Source: Candidatus Poseidoniaceae archaeon (GTDB taxonomy: Archaea; Thermoplasmatota; Poseidoniia; Poseidoniales; Poseidoniaceae). Taken from it: a stretch of 64,000 nt of DNA. A model generated the notes under the pieces. The model worked only from the letters and a program-made list of their open reading frames with translations, did not search any database and had not been told where the DNA came from. Below, in pieces: positions 55,288-64,000 of the stretch. The DNA lies in NCBI GenBank assembly GCA_949373095.1, contig CASIBY010000009.1, forward strand, positions 1-64,000, in the 5' to 3' direction. The position numbers and the translations under genes were made by a program. Within the stretch, counting starts at the first letter, position 1; every line of letters begins with the position of its first letter.

Positions 55288-56781
55288 TCATTCGCCGGTA
55301 ATGAATTTCACAAGTGTGCGAACATGAACTCCAGTGGCCCCGTGATTGACCATTTTGTTGGTCTTGGCACCCCAGTAGGTTCCTGCAATGTCCATGTGAG
55401 CCCATGGAATATCTTCTGCATCATCGCCTTCGCCACGCTGAGGAACGAATTGCTTGAGGAATGCAGCAGCAGTGTTTGCACCTCCATAGCGTCCTGCTCC
55501 AAGGTTACGAGTATCAGCGATCTTTGAGTTTGTCATCTCCTTTTCAAACGCAGGGAGAAGGGGCATTGGCCAAGCCAGTTCACCAACTTCCTTGCTGGTT
55601 TCATGGATCCGAGTACGGAAATCATCATCGTTTGACCAGAGACCTGTTGCTTCGTGACCAAGTGCAACGACGCATGCTCCTGTGAGGGTTGCAAAGTCGA
55701 TGATATATTCTGCATCAAAGTCAGTTCCTGCCTTCCAAAGCCCGTCTGCAAGAACAAGACGTCCTTCAGCATCGGTGTTGAGAATTTCAATGGTTTTACC
55801 CGAGAGCGTCTTGATGACGTCCCCTGGGCGCTGAGCATTTGCTGCTGGCATGTTCTCAGCCATACATGTGATGCCTACGACCTTCTTGTCGTAGGCAATG
55901 GCTGCGAGAGCTTGCATGGTACCAAACACCGTTGCGGAACCGCCCATATCGTACTTCATCTCATCCATGTTTGCACCAGGCTTGAGAGATATACCTCCGG
56001 TGTCAAATGTGATCCCCTTTCCAACCAATATTGGGTGTCGTCCTTTCTGGTCACCGTTGAGTGTGAAGATGACCATGCACGGTTTTCGGGATGAACCCAT
56101 ACCAACTGCGACAAGTCCACCCATTCCATGGCGCTTTGCAGTTTCGTAATCAATGACTTCAACCTTGACATTGTCGTATTCATCAGCCCACTTCTCAGCC
56201 ATCTCAGCGAAGGCCATAGGGTACATGTCGTTTGGAGGACAGTTTCCTAAGTCTCGCGAAAGATGTACGCCAGACACAACTGCCCTTGCTCGGTCAATAG
56301 CAAGAGAGAGGGTGGATGCAACGCTTTCGTTACAGTTAATTCGAGCAGTCAATGGAGTTTTTTCGTCATCTTCGTCGGTTTTCTTGTAAAGGTCATACTT
56401 GTAATCCCTCATCATCATTCCTTCAGAGAAGGCGATGATTTCATCAACATCCGATGTATGAAACACGACGGTTAATTCCGAATCGTGGGACTTTTTGTGC
56501 TGTGCAACAACGGTTGCACCTGCATCTCGGTAGGTTTGAGTTGTGCTCTTTTCTTCCTTTCCAAGTCCAACGAGAATCGCTTTTCCGCCTTCTGTACCGT
56601 ACAACGACATGATGCTGTTTGCTTTCCCTTTGAAATCTCCTTCACTCAACACTCGGTTGATTTGGCTCTTGAGGGCTGCTGGGACGCCTTCTGCGTTATC
56701 CGTAATCGTTTGTGCGCCCTCAAAAAGAGGAAGTACAAGGGTGCCGTTGATGTTGTTTCCTGAACTCACTGTTACTTGCAT
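55288..56781 (-). CDS. pepA: Leucyl aminopeptidase (M17)
   Basis: 497 residues from ATG 56781 (MQVTVSSGNN), with GGTGA 5 nt upstream. The N-terminal macrodomain-like part is followed by the two-metal catalytic domain: GKGITFDTGGISLKPG (Lys/Asp ligands) and NTDAEGRLVLADGL (Asp/Glu ligands and catalytic Arg). It trims N-terminal residues from peptides in the cytoplasm, as a hexamer. It fits peptide scavenging together with the exported carboxypeptidase next to it. Confidence 0.95.
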   Translation of the reverse strand: MQVTVSSGNNINGTLVLPLFEGAQTITDNAEGVPAALKSQINRVLSEGDFKGKANSIMSLYGTEGGKAILVGLGKEEKSTTQTYRDAGATVVAQHKKSHDSELTVVFHTSDVDEIIAFSEGMMMRDYKYDLYKKTDEDDEKTPLTARINCNESVASTLSLAIDRARAVVSGVHLSRDLGNCPPNDMYPMAFAEMAEKWADEYDNVKVEVIDYETAKRHGMGGLVAVGMGSSRKPCMVIFTLNGDQKGRHPILVGKGITFDTGGISLKPGANMDEMKYDMGGSATVFGTMQALAAIAYDKKVVGITCMAENMPAANAQRPGDVIKTLSGKTIEILNTDAEGRLVLADGLWKAGTDFDAEYIIDFATLTGACVVALGHEATGLWSNDDDFRTRIHETSKEVGELAWPMPLLPAFEKEMTNSKIADTRNLGAGRYGGANTAAAFLKQFVPQRGEGDDAEDIPWAHMDIAGTYWGAKTNKMVNHGATGVHVRTLVKFITGE

Positions 56782-56890
56782 GGTGTTCACCTAAAACTCC
56801 GACTCTCTTTTCCCTCTTGAAACCTCGTCCTGAATTCAATGAAGATTCCGTCATGAGAAGGGCCTGTCACTCGTGAAAAAAGAGAGTCAA

Positions 56891-58261
56891 TCAACTGATT
56901 TCTCTAGTTTCTGTTTTCTTCTGGGGTTCCAGAGGCCGTTGATGGAGTACATTCGCCACGGCAATGAATCCGACAATTATGCTGAGCGGGTGGAAGATAC
57001 CGTATCCAATCAGGAAAGAGCCTTCGTCCTCTTCCGGCAAAAGAATTGAATTCGGACTAACCGTTTCATTTACCCATTGGGATGATTCAATTATCCGCTT
57101 CTGATAATTGAGGTTCCACATTCCCTCATCGGAAAAATCAATTCCACCAACATCAAAGGTTTCTACGCTGGCATTGGTTGCGTTTACGCTGAATAATGGA
57201 GATGCCCATAGCATATCTCCGTTCTTGTCGAGATACTGCAGGCTTGCGTTATTGGTAGTAGCGTAGCCGTGATTTTGAACATCAAGCGTCAATTGATTGT
57301 CCGATACCTCAATGCTTTGAATATCCAAGCGGGCTCTCCAATACCATACGTTCGAGATCAAGTATTCCATAACATCCAGTTCTTCCCCGAGCCGACTGGA
57401 AAGTTGTTCCACAGTGCCAAGGAGCCATTGTTCATCATCTGTTTCAAAGGTGAATGTAGGGAATCCCATGATACCATAACCGTAGTCCCTGCTGGTGCCG
57501 GAATTTGGATACAATCCCTGATTTGCATTCCGAAGTGGAATCTCAGAGGTATTTGTATTGACATCCTCCCGGATGTGATGAAATAATTCCCAATCGATGG
57601 GTTGGTCTGGAATGTAACCCCACGGATAGAGCATAATCCACACACCGGTGTGCATGGTAACATAGAGGTCCGCATCAGGGACAACAGTGTTCATGTAAAT
57701 CGAGTTAGCAAGTGTCTCCGCTTCGCTAAACGGGCCGCTTCCAGGTTGTGTTTCGTCCTGCTCGTTCCAATGGTGGTCATAGTTACGGTTGAGGTCGACT
57801 TGATTGACATTCCAACGTGTGTCCAAATCATTACCGTCAGCGTTGAGCATGATGAGAATATGCAATTCAGTATTGGTAAGGACTCTCATGACTTCTTGGT
57901 CACCTTCTACCCAGCCTTCGATGTAGTGTTCAGCTGTCAAAAAGGCTAATTCGGTCCCGAGATGTTCATTCCCATGATGGCCGCCGTCGATGTAGACGAC
58001 TTCTTTCGGAGTTCCGTCAAGTTTGGTTTCGTTGCTCCAGTCAGAAATTCGGACGACCCAGAGGTTTTTGCCCAATTCGGTTTGACCAGCAATGGTCAGA
58101 TCAACGATTTCAGGATAGTCATCGGCCCATGCATTCACGTCAACGGTTAGCGTTGCATAGGAGTGATACCAATGCTCTTGGACGAGGTCAGGCTGTTGTG
58201 CTGATGCTAACGGAACAAGACTTCCCGCGAGCAAAAGGACGCATAGACCCAACACTCGCAT
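56891..58261 (-). CDS. Exported M14 zinc carboxypeptidase
   Basis: 456 residues. Signal peptide MRVLGLCVLLLAGSLVPLASA. Zinc ligands in GGHHGNEH and a later His (YVTMHTG); DLNRNYDHHW carries the substrate-binding Asn-Arg; Glu in FTFETDDEQW is the general base. After the peptidase come a beta-sandwich domain and one C-terminal TM (IFHPLSIIVGFIAVANVL), so the enzyme is held outside the membrane. It removes C-terminal residues from peptides, consistent with a protein-degrading heterotroph. Confidence 0.92.
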   Translation of the reverse strand: MRVLGLCVLLLAGSLVPLASAQQPDLVQEHWYHSYATLTVDVNAWADDYPEIVDLTIAGQTELGKNLWVVRISDWSNETKLDGTPKEVVYIDGGHHGNEHLGTELAFLTAEHYIEGWVEGDQEVMRVLTNTELHILIMLNADGNDLDTRWNVNQVDLNRNYDHHWNEQDETQPGSGPFSEAETLANSIYMNTVVPDADLYVTMHTGVWIMLYPWGYIPDQPIDWELFHHIREDVNTNTSEIPLRNANQGLYPNSGTSRDYGYGIMGFPTFTFETDDEQWLLGTVEQLSSRLGEELDVMEYLISNVWYWRARLDIQSIEVSDNQLTLDVQNHGYATTNNASLQYLDKNGDMLWASPLFSVNATNASVETFDVGGIDFSDEGMWNLNYQKRIIESSQWVNETVSPNSILLPEEDEGSFLIGYGIFHPLSIIVGFIAVANVLHQRPLEPQKKTETREIS

Positions 58262-58304
58262 GACTTTCCCTCGGCGCGGTCATTGATGAAGTTAACCAAA
58301 ATTA

Positions 58305-58721
58305 TCAATCGGATGTGAAGGCGTTGGGGTTGGTAATTCTCTCTGCCTCACGTGTCCAAATACTCGGCCCGTCAGTGCTGTAAATGTCAGCAAATGGATC
58401 AATGTCTTCTTCCTGTAGGTTTCGTTGCATGTAGGCCTCTACACGTTCACGGAGGTCGGGTTTGAACTTCCAGTAGTGAATCCTCCATTCGCGACCGTCC
58501 CACAGGGTTGTCTCTTCGGATTCGGTAGTGAGCAAGTCATAATCTTGGAACATGTAAAACAGGTTGCGGTCCGTGGGCTCAAGGGCATTGTCAATGATAC
58601 GATTGTAGAATCCAAAGAAGCCGAGAGCATGTTCTGCCATACCTTGGGCAACCTCTGTGTCCATATCCAAATCGATATGTTGTTGAATTGCTTTCGTTAA
58701 TTCTGGTAATGTCATTCCCAT
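58305..58721 (-). CDS. DUF6015-like protein, 138 aa
   Basis: A soluble, acidic, mostly helical protein with LGFFGFYNRIIDNALEP, DRNLFYMFQDYDLLTTESEE and WRIHYWKFK. This matches my recollection of DUF6015, a small archaeal family of unknown function (Thermoplasmata and relatives), but I cannot check it. It starts behind GGGGTGA and is divergent from speB. Function unknown. Confidence 0.7.
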   Translation of the reverse strand: MGMTLPELTKAIQQHIDLDMDTEVAQGMAEHALGFFGFYNRIIDNALEPTDRNLFYMFQDYDLLTTESEETTLWDGREWRIHYWKFKPDLRERVEAYMQRNLQEEDIDPFADIYSTDGPSIWTREAERITNPNAFTSD

Positions 58722-58854
58722 ATATTCACCCCGCCGAGGAGCCTTAAGCGGCCCACAAACTACTCCCCGTTGCTATTTAATATTGTACTCCGACCCATAT
58801 TAAATGTTCTACTCAGATTCATGAAAACAGAATTTTCTAAGCCGAATCCATTGG

Positions 58855-59922
58855 GTGAGTGTGTATCGGCAACATCATGAAGGTGTCGTTTCCCCCTCCG
58901 GTTCAATGGATGAGTTCTTTGTGGAGGGGCAATTCCTTGGTTTACCTCCAACCGAAGGGAATGCGGATGTGGTTATTCTGCCGCTGGCATTTGAACTTAC
59001 CACTTCGTATGGAACCGGCACCGCAGAAGGGCCGTTAGCGTGTATAGAAGCAAGCGGCCAAGTAGAATTGTACGATCCTCTGCTTTCCGCTGATTTACCC
59101 GCAGGAGTCACCATTCGTACTGAAAATGCATGGCAGGGTACTGCTGGAGATTTGATGGGCCAGTTAGACGAATTGGTCGACCATGCAAAACCATGGTACT
59201 CGGGGCACCAATTTCCGCTGTTTTTAGGCGGAGAACACGGCATTTTACCCCCTATCATTCAAGCTGCAAGACATCATCCATTGGTGAATGGGGACCTAAG
59301 CAAACTAACCATCGTTCAAATCGACGCTCATGCCGACCTCCGGGAATCGCTTGATGACGAACCTTTTTCCCATGCATGTGCGGCCTCTCGCAGCCTAGAC
59401 CTTGGCGTCGGCGCACTATTACAGGCCGGAATTCGGGCCTGCTCCCGTCAAGAAATCGCCCTCATCAATTCCGACGACCGCATCACGACCTTTTTTGCCA
59501 AAGACACTCAACATCCTCACTCAGGTGCCTCATCTTGGAACCAATGGCTCGAATCTTTAAACACCATTTCAGGACCCGTTCACCTGACTCTGGATATTGA
59601 TGGGCTGGATGGCGCACTGGTTCCTGCAACGGGAACGCCGGTACCTGGTGGATTGTCGTTCTGGCAAGTCATCGAGACGATTGAAGCAGTTTTTGCCGCG
59701 CCAAACGCAACCATCATCAGTGCAGACGTCAACGAAATCGTTGCTCAAGAGGACACTCCCCTAACCCAATTTACCGCAGCCTGTTTGGCTACCAAAGCGG
59801 TTGCATGCCATATCCTAGCACGGCAAGAAGGACGTTGGAGACCATCCAATGCAGAGCGTCAAGAGCATCCTAAATCTACTTTTTTCAAGGAATGGAGCAA
59901 AACCACTCCCTCATCAAATTGA
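58855..59922 (+). CDS. speB: Agmatinase (ureohydrolase)
   Basis: 355 residues. Manganese ligands are in GGEHG, DAHADLRE and LDIDGLD; PATGTPVPGGL is the conserved substrate loop. It converts agmatine to putrescine and urea. The start is uncertain: GTG 58855 (MSVYRQ), GTG 58861 or ATG 58909 are possible. A C-terminal extension after about residue 325 is specific. It lies directly ahead of speD and dys, so putrescine is made for spermidine and hypusine. Confidence 0.9.
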   Translation: MSVYRQHHEGVVSPSGSMDEFFVEGQFLGLPPTEGNADVVILPLAFELTTSYGTGTAEGPLACIEASGQVELYDPLLSADLPAGVTIRTENAWQGTAGDLMGQLDELVDHAKPWYSGHQFPLFLGGEHGILPPIIQAARHHPLVNGDLSKLTIVQIDAHADLRESLDDEPFSHACAASRSLDLGVGALLQAGIRACSRQEIALINSDDRITTFFAKDTQHPHSGASSWNQWLESLNTISGPVHLTLDIDGLDGALVPATGTPVPGGLSFWQVIETIEAVFAAPNATIISADVNEIVAQEDTPLTQFTAACLATKAVACHILARQEGRWRPSNAERQEHPKSTFFKEWSKTTPSSN

Positions 59923-59958
59923 AGAACGGAAGGCCTGAGCACGCACAAGGTGGGAATG

Positions 59959-60345
59959 ATGGAAGAGCACAATTTCCATGGCACCCATGTCTTTCTCGAC
60001 TACACGGGCTATGCATATGATGAGCAGGAACAAGGAAAATGGATGCTCAATCTGTTACAAGACGCTGTTAAGAAAGCCAACGCAAGAGAAGTTCACGCTC
60101 ATGTTGCTCCATTTGACGGAAGCGTATCTCCCCTCGGGTTTGCAGCAGTTGTACTCATTGACGAAAGCCATGTGACTGCGCACTGTTACTCTGACCGTGG
60201 TTGGCTAGCCATTGATTGTTTCACCTGTGGTGAAAGTGACCCGAATGTCATGGCTGATTACATTCATGAGCGATTGGCTGAAGCCATGCCCGAGCTTGAA
60301 CTCATGCAGCGAAATGAAGTTCGCCGATTTTTACACGGAGATTGA
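59959..60345 (+). CDS. speD: S-adenosylmethionine decarboxylase-like protein
   Basis: 128 residues from ATG 59959 (MEEHNFHGTHVFLDY), 4 nt after AGGTGGG. DESHVTAHCYSDRGW holds the Ser at which the chain cleaves itself to form the pyruvoyl group, and IDCFTCG the proton-donor Cys. It supplies decarboxylated SAM as the aminopropyl donor for spermidine. Some close SpeD homologues decarboxylate arginine instead, which would feed SpeB; sequence alone does not decide. It ends 4 bp before dys. Confidence 0.88.
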   Translation: MEEHNFHGTHVFLDYTGYAYDEQEQGKWMLNLLQDAVKKANAREVHAHVAPFDGSVSPLGFAAVVLIDESHVTAHCYSDRGWLAIDCFTCGESDPNVMADYIHERLAEAMPELELMQRNEVRRFLHGD

Positions 60346-60349
60346 TATC

Positions 60350-61306
60350 ATGTCCATCCGAGCCTTTGTTGACGAGCATTTTCACCATTTCAACGCCGGG
60401 GTTGTACAACGAACATCTCATTCTTTAACCCAGTTCTTGCATCAAGGCGGGAGTATGTTTCTTACGCTAGCTGGTGCCATGAGTACGGCAGAAATTGGAC
60501 GTAGTCTTGCTCAGATGATCCGCCAAGGGCATGTTACTGCGATCTCATGCACCGGGGCTAATCTAGAGGAAGACGTCTTCCATCTCGTTGCACGCTCACA
60601 CTACGAACGCATTGACAACATCGACAATTTGAATCCCGAAGATGAAGTGGACCTTCTCAAGCGGCATTTAAATCGTGTCACAGACACATGTATTCCGGAA
60701 GAACAAGCGATCCGTAACATCGAGCAGCATGTCCTCGCCCTTTGGAAGGAAGCAAGCCAAAAGGGGGCATCTCGCCTTCCGCATGAATTCCTCTATGAGC
60801 TGCTCAAAAGCGGTTGCCTGGAAGAAGTATACGACGCAGACCCAAGCCATTCTTGGCTGTTGGCTGCTGCTGAGGTGAACTTACCGCTGTTCGTACCAGG
60901 ATGGGAGGATTCGACGCTTGGGAACATTTTTGCAGCGCGGTGCACTGAAGGAATCGTCAAACCCTCAGCCGTAAAAGGTGGTATTGAGTACATGACTGAG
61001 TTAATCGAGTTTTACCGCTCCACAACAACACCGCTGGCCTTCCTACAGGTTGGCGGAGGAATTGCTGGAGACTTCCCCATTTGTGTGGTACCACTCTTGA
61101 ACCAAGATTTAGGAGAAGCTGTTCCACTCTGGTCATGGTTTGCACAAATTACCGACGCATCGCCCTCCTACGGGGGCTATTCTGGCGCCCCTCCAAATGA
61201 GAAGATTACTTGGGGTAAACTCGGTCCTGAAACACCTCGCTTCAATATTAAGAGCGATGCTACAATTGTCCTACCCTTAATTTTCGGATATATCTTGGAC
61301 CTTTGA
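60350..61306 (+). CDS. dys: Deoxyhypusine synthase
   Basis: 318 residues from ATG 60350 (MSIRAFVDEHF), with CACGGAG upstream; the track start lies inside speD. SMFLTLAGAMSTAEIGRS, ISCTGANLEEDVFH, VPGWEDSTLGN and the active-site Lys in EKITWGKLGPE are present. It transfers the aminobutyl group of spermidine to a Lys of translation factor aIF5A. Clustering with speB and speD makes a compact polyamine-to-hypusine pathway. Confidence 0.92.
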   Translation: MSIRAFVDEHFHHFNAGVVQRTSHSLTQFLHQGGSMFLTLAGAMSTAEIGRSLAQMIRQGHVTAISCTGANLEEDVFHLVARSHYERIDNIDNLNPEDEVDLLKRHLNRVTDTCIPEEQAIRNIEQHVLALWKEASQKGASRLPHEFLYELLKSGCLEEVYDADPSHSWLLAAAEVNLPLFVPGWEDSTLGNIFAARCTEGIVKPSAVKGGIEYMTELIEFYRSTTTPLAFLQVGGGIAGDFPICVVPLLNQDLGEAVPLWSWFAQITDASPSYGGYSGAPPNEKITWGKLGPETPRFNIKSDATIVLPLIFGYILDL

Positions 61307-61356
61307 CTAAACAAAGCCCCCAAAGTTTTGAAGAGGAGCAGCACTCCGTTTTAACC

Positions 61357-64000
61357 ATGAACCGAAACCGCCGCGGCCTTAGTTTTGGTATGTTGCTTCT
61401 ATTTTTATTCTCGTCAGTGCCCATTCAGGCACAGGTTCCAATGGCTCCTTCGGCCACCATAACAACCAACTGGATGGAAGATGGAACTGGAGCGAACCAC
61501 CATGCTTACATGTTGACATTTTCAGATAACGGTTCATATGACTTCCAGTTTGATATCGAACATGAGCGGAACGGCTCTCTTCTTGAGACCAGTTGGTCAC
61601 TTGAGTGGGGGTATGAAGACGACCATCGAACGGCTTTGGTCGACCTGAACACATCCGTGGAATGGGCAGATAACATTGGTTTGAAAGTGACCATCACCGA
61701 GCACAACGGCCAGACACTACCTCAATCAATTGTGGTAGAACGCCAATTTGAGGTTGGTGTATGGAATCAACCAATGGACGACCACGAAATCATGCTGTCT
61801 ACAACTTGGGGTCTCGATCAAGCCTATCAAAACGATGAGGGCGAACAACGCTTCATGCTCACCTTTGATGGACAAGGTTGGCAGGAACGCTCTGGCCAGC
61901 AACTTGAATCATGGGAACTAGGCAACGGGACGTTCAGAACGTTGGAGTCGGCCGACGGAACCCAGACCGACCTTGACCTCGTCTTCACCCAGTTGTGGAA
62001 AAATGAAACCGTTGTTGGAGGCATATTGACCCACCAACTTTTCGATGCTCAAGGATACGGCAAACTGAACATTACAAGCAACGACGATGGGACGGTTACA
62101 CAAGTTCGTGCAAACGTTTCTCAGGCACATCTCAACCGATCCCTGACGATGGGAGTAGTTGAGGAAATCTTGTCTGTGGAAGCCACAGGCTCTCTCGACA
62201 TCATGGAGGAAGACGATGAAAATTCATCGCTGGACATCAATGGTGAACTATCCGTTTTCTTCTTTGAATATCACGATGTTGATGGAATTCGGGTCTTACA
62301 ACATAACCAGTTGGAAGCAATGGCTGATTTTGTGCTGATTGACGAAGGCACCCGCATGGATGTCTCCTTGGACGGATTCGTCCAGGTTGAGCGATGGGAA
62401 GACGGTATTCGTGTCCTTCAACAAGAAGAGTTGTGGGGTTCCGGCACATTCGGGTTTGACGATGCTGAAGAAAACTCAACTCTCATTGTCAACGGAACTA
62501 TTCTTGAAATCCGCTCAAAGGTGGTTAACGGAACAACCATGACCGATAACCTCCACGTTGATGGAACGCTTTCGGGTGATGTCCAAGGAACATTTGGTAT
62601 CGTCCGGGGCATAGAAGAAACCGGAGAACAAGCCAACGCAAGTGGACAAATATTCCCTGTGAATGTCATCCATCAGGACTCATGGTTCAACATCACAGGC
62701 GTCAACGGTGGAAATTTCTTCGATGGTGCTGGAATTGGAGCGACACATAACGAGACTTGGGATTACCAAGTCGTCCACTCTGATTGGGACAATAAGACCG
62801 TCCGTTTTGTCTGGAGAGAGACTGGTCCTGACCCTTCAGAAGGGGATGAACGGCCTGAACGTAGCCCTCAACAGGTCAATGCTACCGCTCCCGTTGCTGA
62901 AAGTGGACTTGGTAACTTGACGGTTGGGAGAGAGACTGGCTTCATGCCGATTCCATTACAGCCTAACGATGTGTTACGCTTGAACGGCCAAGAAGGGTTG
63001 CCTATGATTCTAACAGCAGGGTCTACCAGAATTGATGTTCGAGACGGGCACAATCTGACCGTCATTGACTGGACTGGAGTTTACGGCGATGATGGGTCGT
63101 TGGGGACTGCCGAAGGTGCTCTTGTTTCCTCTGGCCCCTTGCAAGGTTTAGTCTCAAGCGTTTCTCGGTCTCTCGCCATTCCTTTTGGAGACTCAGGTGA
63201 AGAGGCGTTCATGAACGAAACGCAGTATCTCGAACGGGTATTATCTCCTGAAATCGTCAGTGCAGATGACAACACCCCACCTAGTATTGGCACGCTGGAA
63301 CTTCGGGAAGGTCTGGTTTTAGGAGAGGGTGGAAGCACTGCCCACATTGAAGTCCCTGTACCAGATGCTGAGTGGAATGTGCTTTCCGTTCGTGTTGACC
63401 TAACACCCCTCGGAGGCAGCATGATTGAACTGAATGACCGTGGATTGAACGGGGATTCAAACATTGGAGACGATGTTTTCACCACCTCATTCAACGTTCC
63501 TGGATTGGAAACTGGATTGTATGATGTCAACATCACTGCAGAAGACAGTTTTGGAGCAGTTAGCCAAGCTACTGGACAAATCATGGTCGTCAATCAAGCA
63601 CCTCGAATTACACAAGTCGAAATTGCACCTTCAAGTCTTGAACGAGGACAGTCAATTGTGATCAACGTTCAGGCGTATGACGGACATGGAGTCACCTCAA
63701 TGCAGTTGGACCTCAGGGGATACGGGGGGGAATTGACTCAACTTGCGCTCTCAGGAACTACTGATTCTGGAAGTTGGGCTGGAATGTTTGTTATGCCTGA
63801 TGGGATGACTCCTGGAGAGCAATCCCTCCTCCTCCTAACAAATGACACGCTGGGAGCAACCGGTCAACACCGTGTCTGGACTCCAGTTGATGGGTCTGTA
63901 GGCCATCCTGTGTTCGGTCCACACTATATCCAATCAGCCTCTTCTGTGCCCATTATCGTGACCATTCAGAACGACCGTCCAATAATCACGACTCAGTCCG
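61357..64000 (+). CDS. Large surface protein, N-terminal part (runs off window)
   Basis: Open from ATG 61357 to the last base, at least 881 codons without a stop, hence absent from the ORF track. Signal peptide RRGLSFGMLLLFLFSSVPIQA. The mature chain is acidic and rich in N-x-S/T sites (NGTIL, NETW, NGTTM), with repeated beta segments (FDDAEENSTLIVNGT) in the first 430 residues. Then come Ig/cadherin-like segments after about residue 640 (RITQVEIAPSSLERGQSIV; YDVNITAEDSFGAVS). It is probably a cell-surface or S-layer-associated glycoprotein. The frame is intact, unlike the earlier surface genes. Confidence 0.8.
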   Translation, partial: MNRNRRGLSFGMLLLFLFSSVPIQAQVPMAPSATITTNWMEDGTGANHHAYMLTFSDNGSYDFQFDIEHERNGSLLETSWSLEWGYEDDHRTALVDLNTSVEWADNIGLKVTITEHNGQTLPQSIVVERQFEVGVWNQPMDDHEIMLSTTWGLDQAYQNDEGEQRFMLTFDGQGWQERSGQQLESWELGNGTFRTLESADGTQTDLDLVFTQLWKNETVVGGILTHQLFDAQGYGKLNITSNDDGTVTQVRANVSQAHLNRSLTMGVVEEILSVEATGSLDIMEEDDENSSLDINGELSVFFFEYHDVDGIRVLQHNQLEAMADFVLIDEGTRMDVSLDGFVQVERWEDGIRVLQQEELWGSGTFGFDDAEENSTLIVNGTILEIRSKVVNGTTMTDNLHVDGTLSGDVQGTFGIVRGIEETGEQANASGQIFPVNVIHQDSWFNITGVNGGNFFDGAGIGATHNETWDYQVVHSDWDNKTVRFVWRETGPDPSEGDERPERSPQQVNATAPVAESGLGNLTVGRETGFMPIPLQPNDVLRLNGQEGLPMILTAGSTRIDVRDGHNLTVIDWTGVYGDDGSLGTAEGALVSSGPLQGLVSSVSRSLAIPFGDSGEEAFMNETQYLERVLSPEIVSADDNTPPSIGTLELREGLVLGEGGSTAHIEVPVPDAEWNVLSVRVDLTPLGGSMIELNDRGLNGDSNIGDDVFTTSFNVPGLETGLYDVNITAEDSFGAVSQATGQIMVVNQAPRITQVEIAPSSLERGQSIVINVQAYDGHGVTSMQLDLRGYGGELTQLALSGTTDSGSWAGMFVMPDGMTPGEQSLLLLTNDTLGATGQHRVWTPVDGSVGHPVFGPHYIQSASSVPIIVTIQNDRPIITTQS

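Overview
The window looks like a euryarchaeal chromosome segment, most likely marine Poseidoniia (Marine Group II/III). This is inferred from gene content, not from a database search. Archaeal markers are a two-ring CDC48/VAT ATPase, a group II chaperonin, Ncs6/TtuA-type tRNA thiolase, COG3199-type NAD kinase, PyrB+PyrI, HMG-CoA synthase and deoxyhypusine synthase. They sit beside bacterial-type genes (DnaK, a TGS/editing-domain ThrRS) and many lipobox or repeat-rich surface proteins. Start codons often follow GGTGA or GAGGTGAG Shine-Dalgarno sites, and several genes have archaeal TATA boxes. I saw no rRNA, tRNA, CRISPR array, insertion sequence or prophage.

Layout. 1-6.3 kb is a surface-protein island: a frame-broken collagen-stalk repeat protein, a frame-broken BspA-like (DUF285) lipoprotein, a small hypothetical gene, and an intact coiled-coil-stalk lipoprotein with the same kind of head repeats as the first. 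6.3-14.3 kb holds an AmpG-like MFS protein with a lipobox ectodomain, a Tudor-like/EF-hand protein, a FUN14 protein, a class II photolyase with an extra C-terminal domain, and an APC permease with EF-hands behind a truncated paralogue. 14.4-19.6 kb is sdhC-sdhA-sdhB plus an aldehyde dehydrogenase. 19.8-26.5 kb is cdc48, a PRC-barrel protein, and a DUF4350-DUF58-membrane protein operon. 26.5-30.3 kb is an operon of a Roadblock/LC7 protein, a 1057-residue coiled-coil protein with its own Roadblock-like region, and a small membrane protein; this is my main candidate for an undescribed system. 30.6-33.1 kb: tRNA thiolase, pyrI, pyrB. 33.2-41.9 kb: two membrane-plus-helical-repeat proteins, a large thrombospondin-type-3 surface protein, a lipoprotein and a DUF2892 protein. 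41.9-50.8 kb: thrS, NAD kinase, sirtuin, pyrG, threonine dehydrogenase, HMG-CoA synthase. 50.9-58.7 kb: thermosome, dnaK with an Hsp20-like partner, pepA, M14 carboxypeptidase, DUF6015-like. 58.9-61.3 kb: speB-speD-dys, a polyamine-to-hypusine operon. The window ends inside another surface protein.

Sequence quality matters here. Single-base insertions, mostly in short homopolymers, break at least five genes, including the NAD kinase, which should be essential. The simplest reading is residual indel error in a long-read or metagenomic assembly, although slippage or phase variation in the surface genes cannot be excluded from one sequence. Several starts are moved downstream from the ORF-track start to a Shine-Dalgarno-supported ATG; each entry says why.
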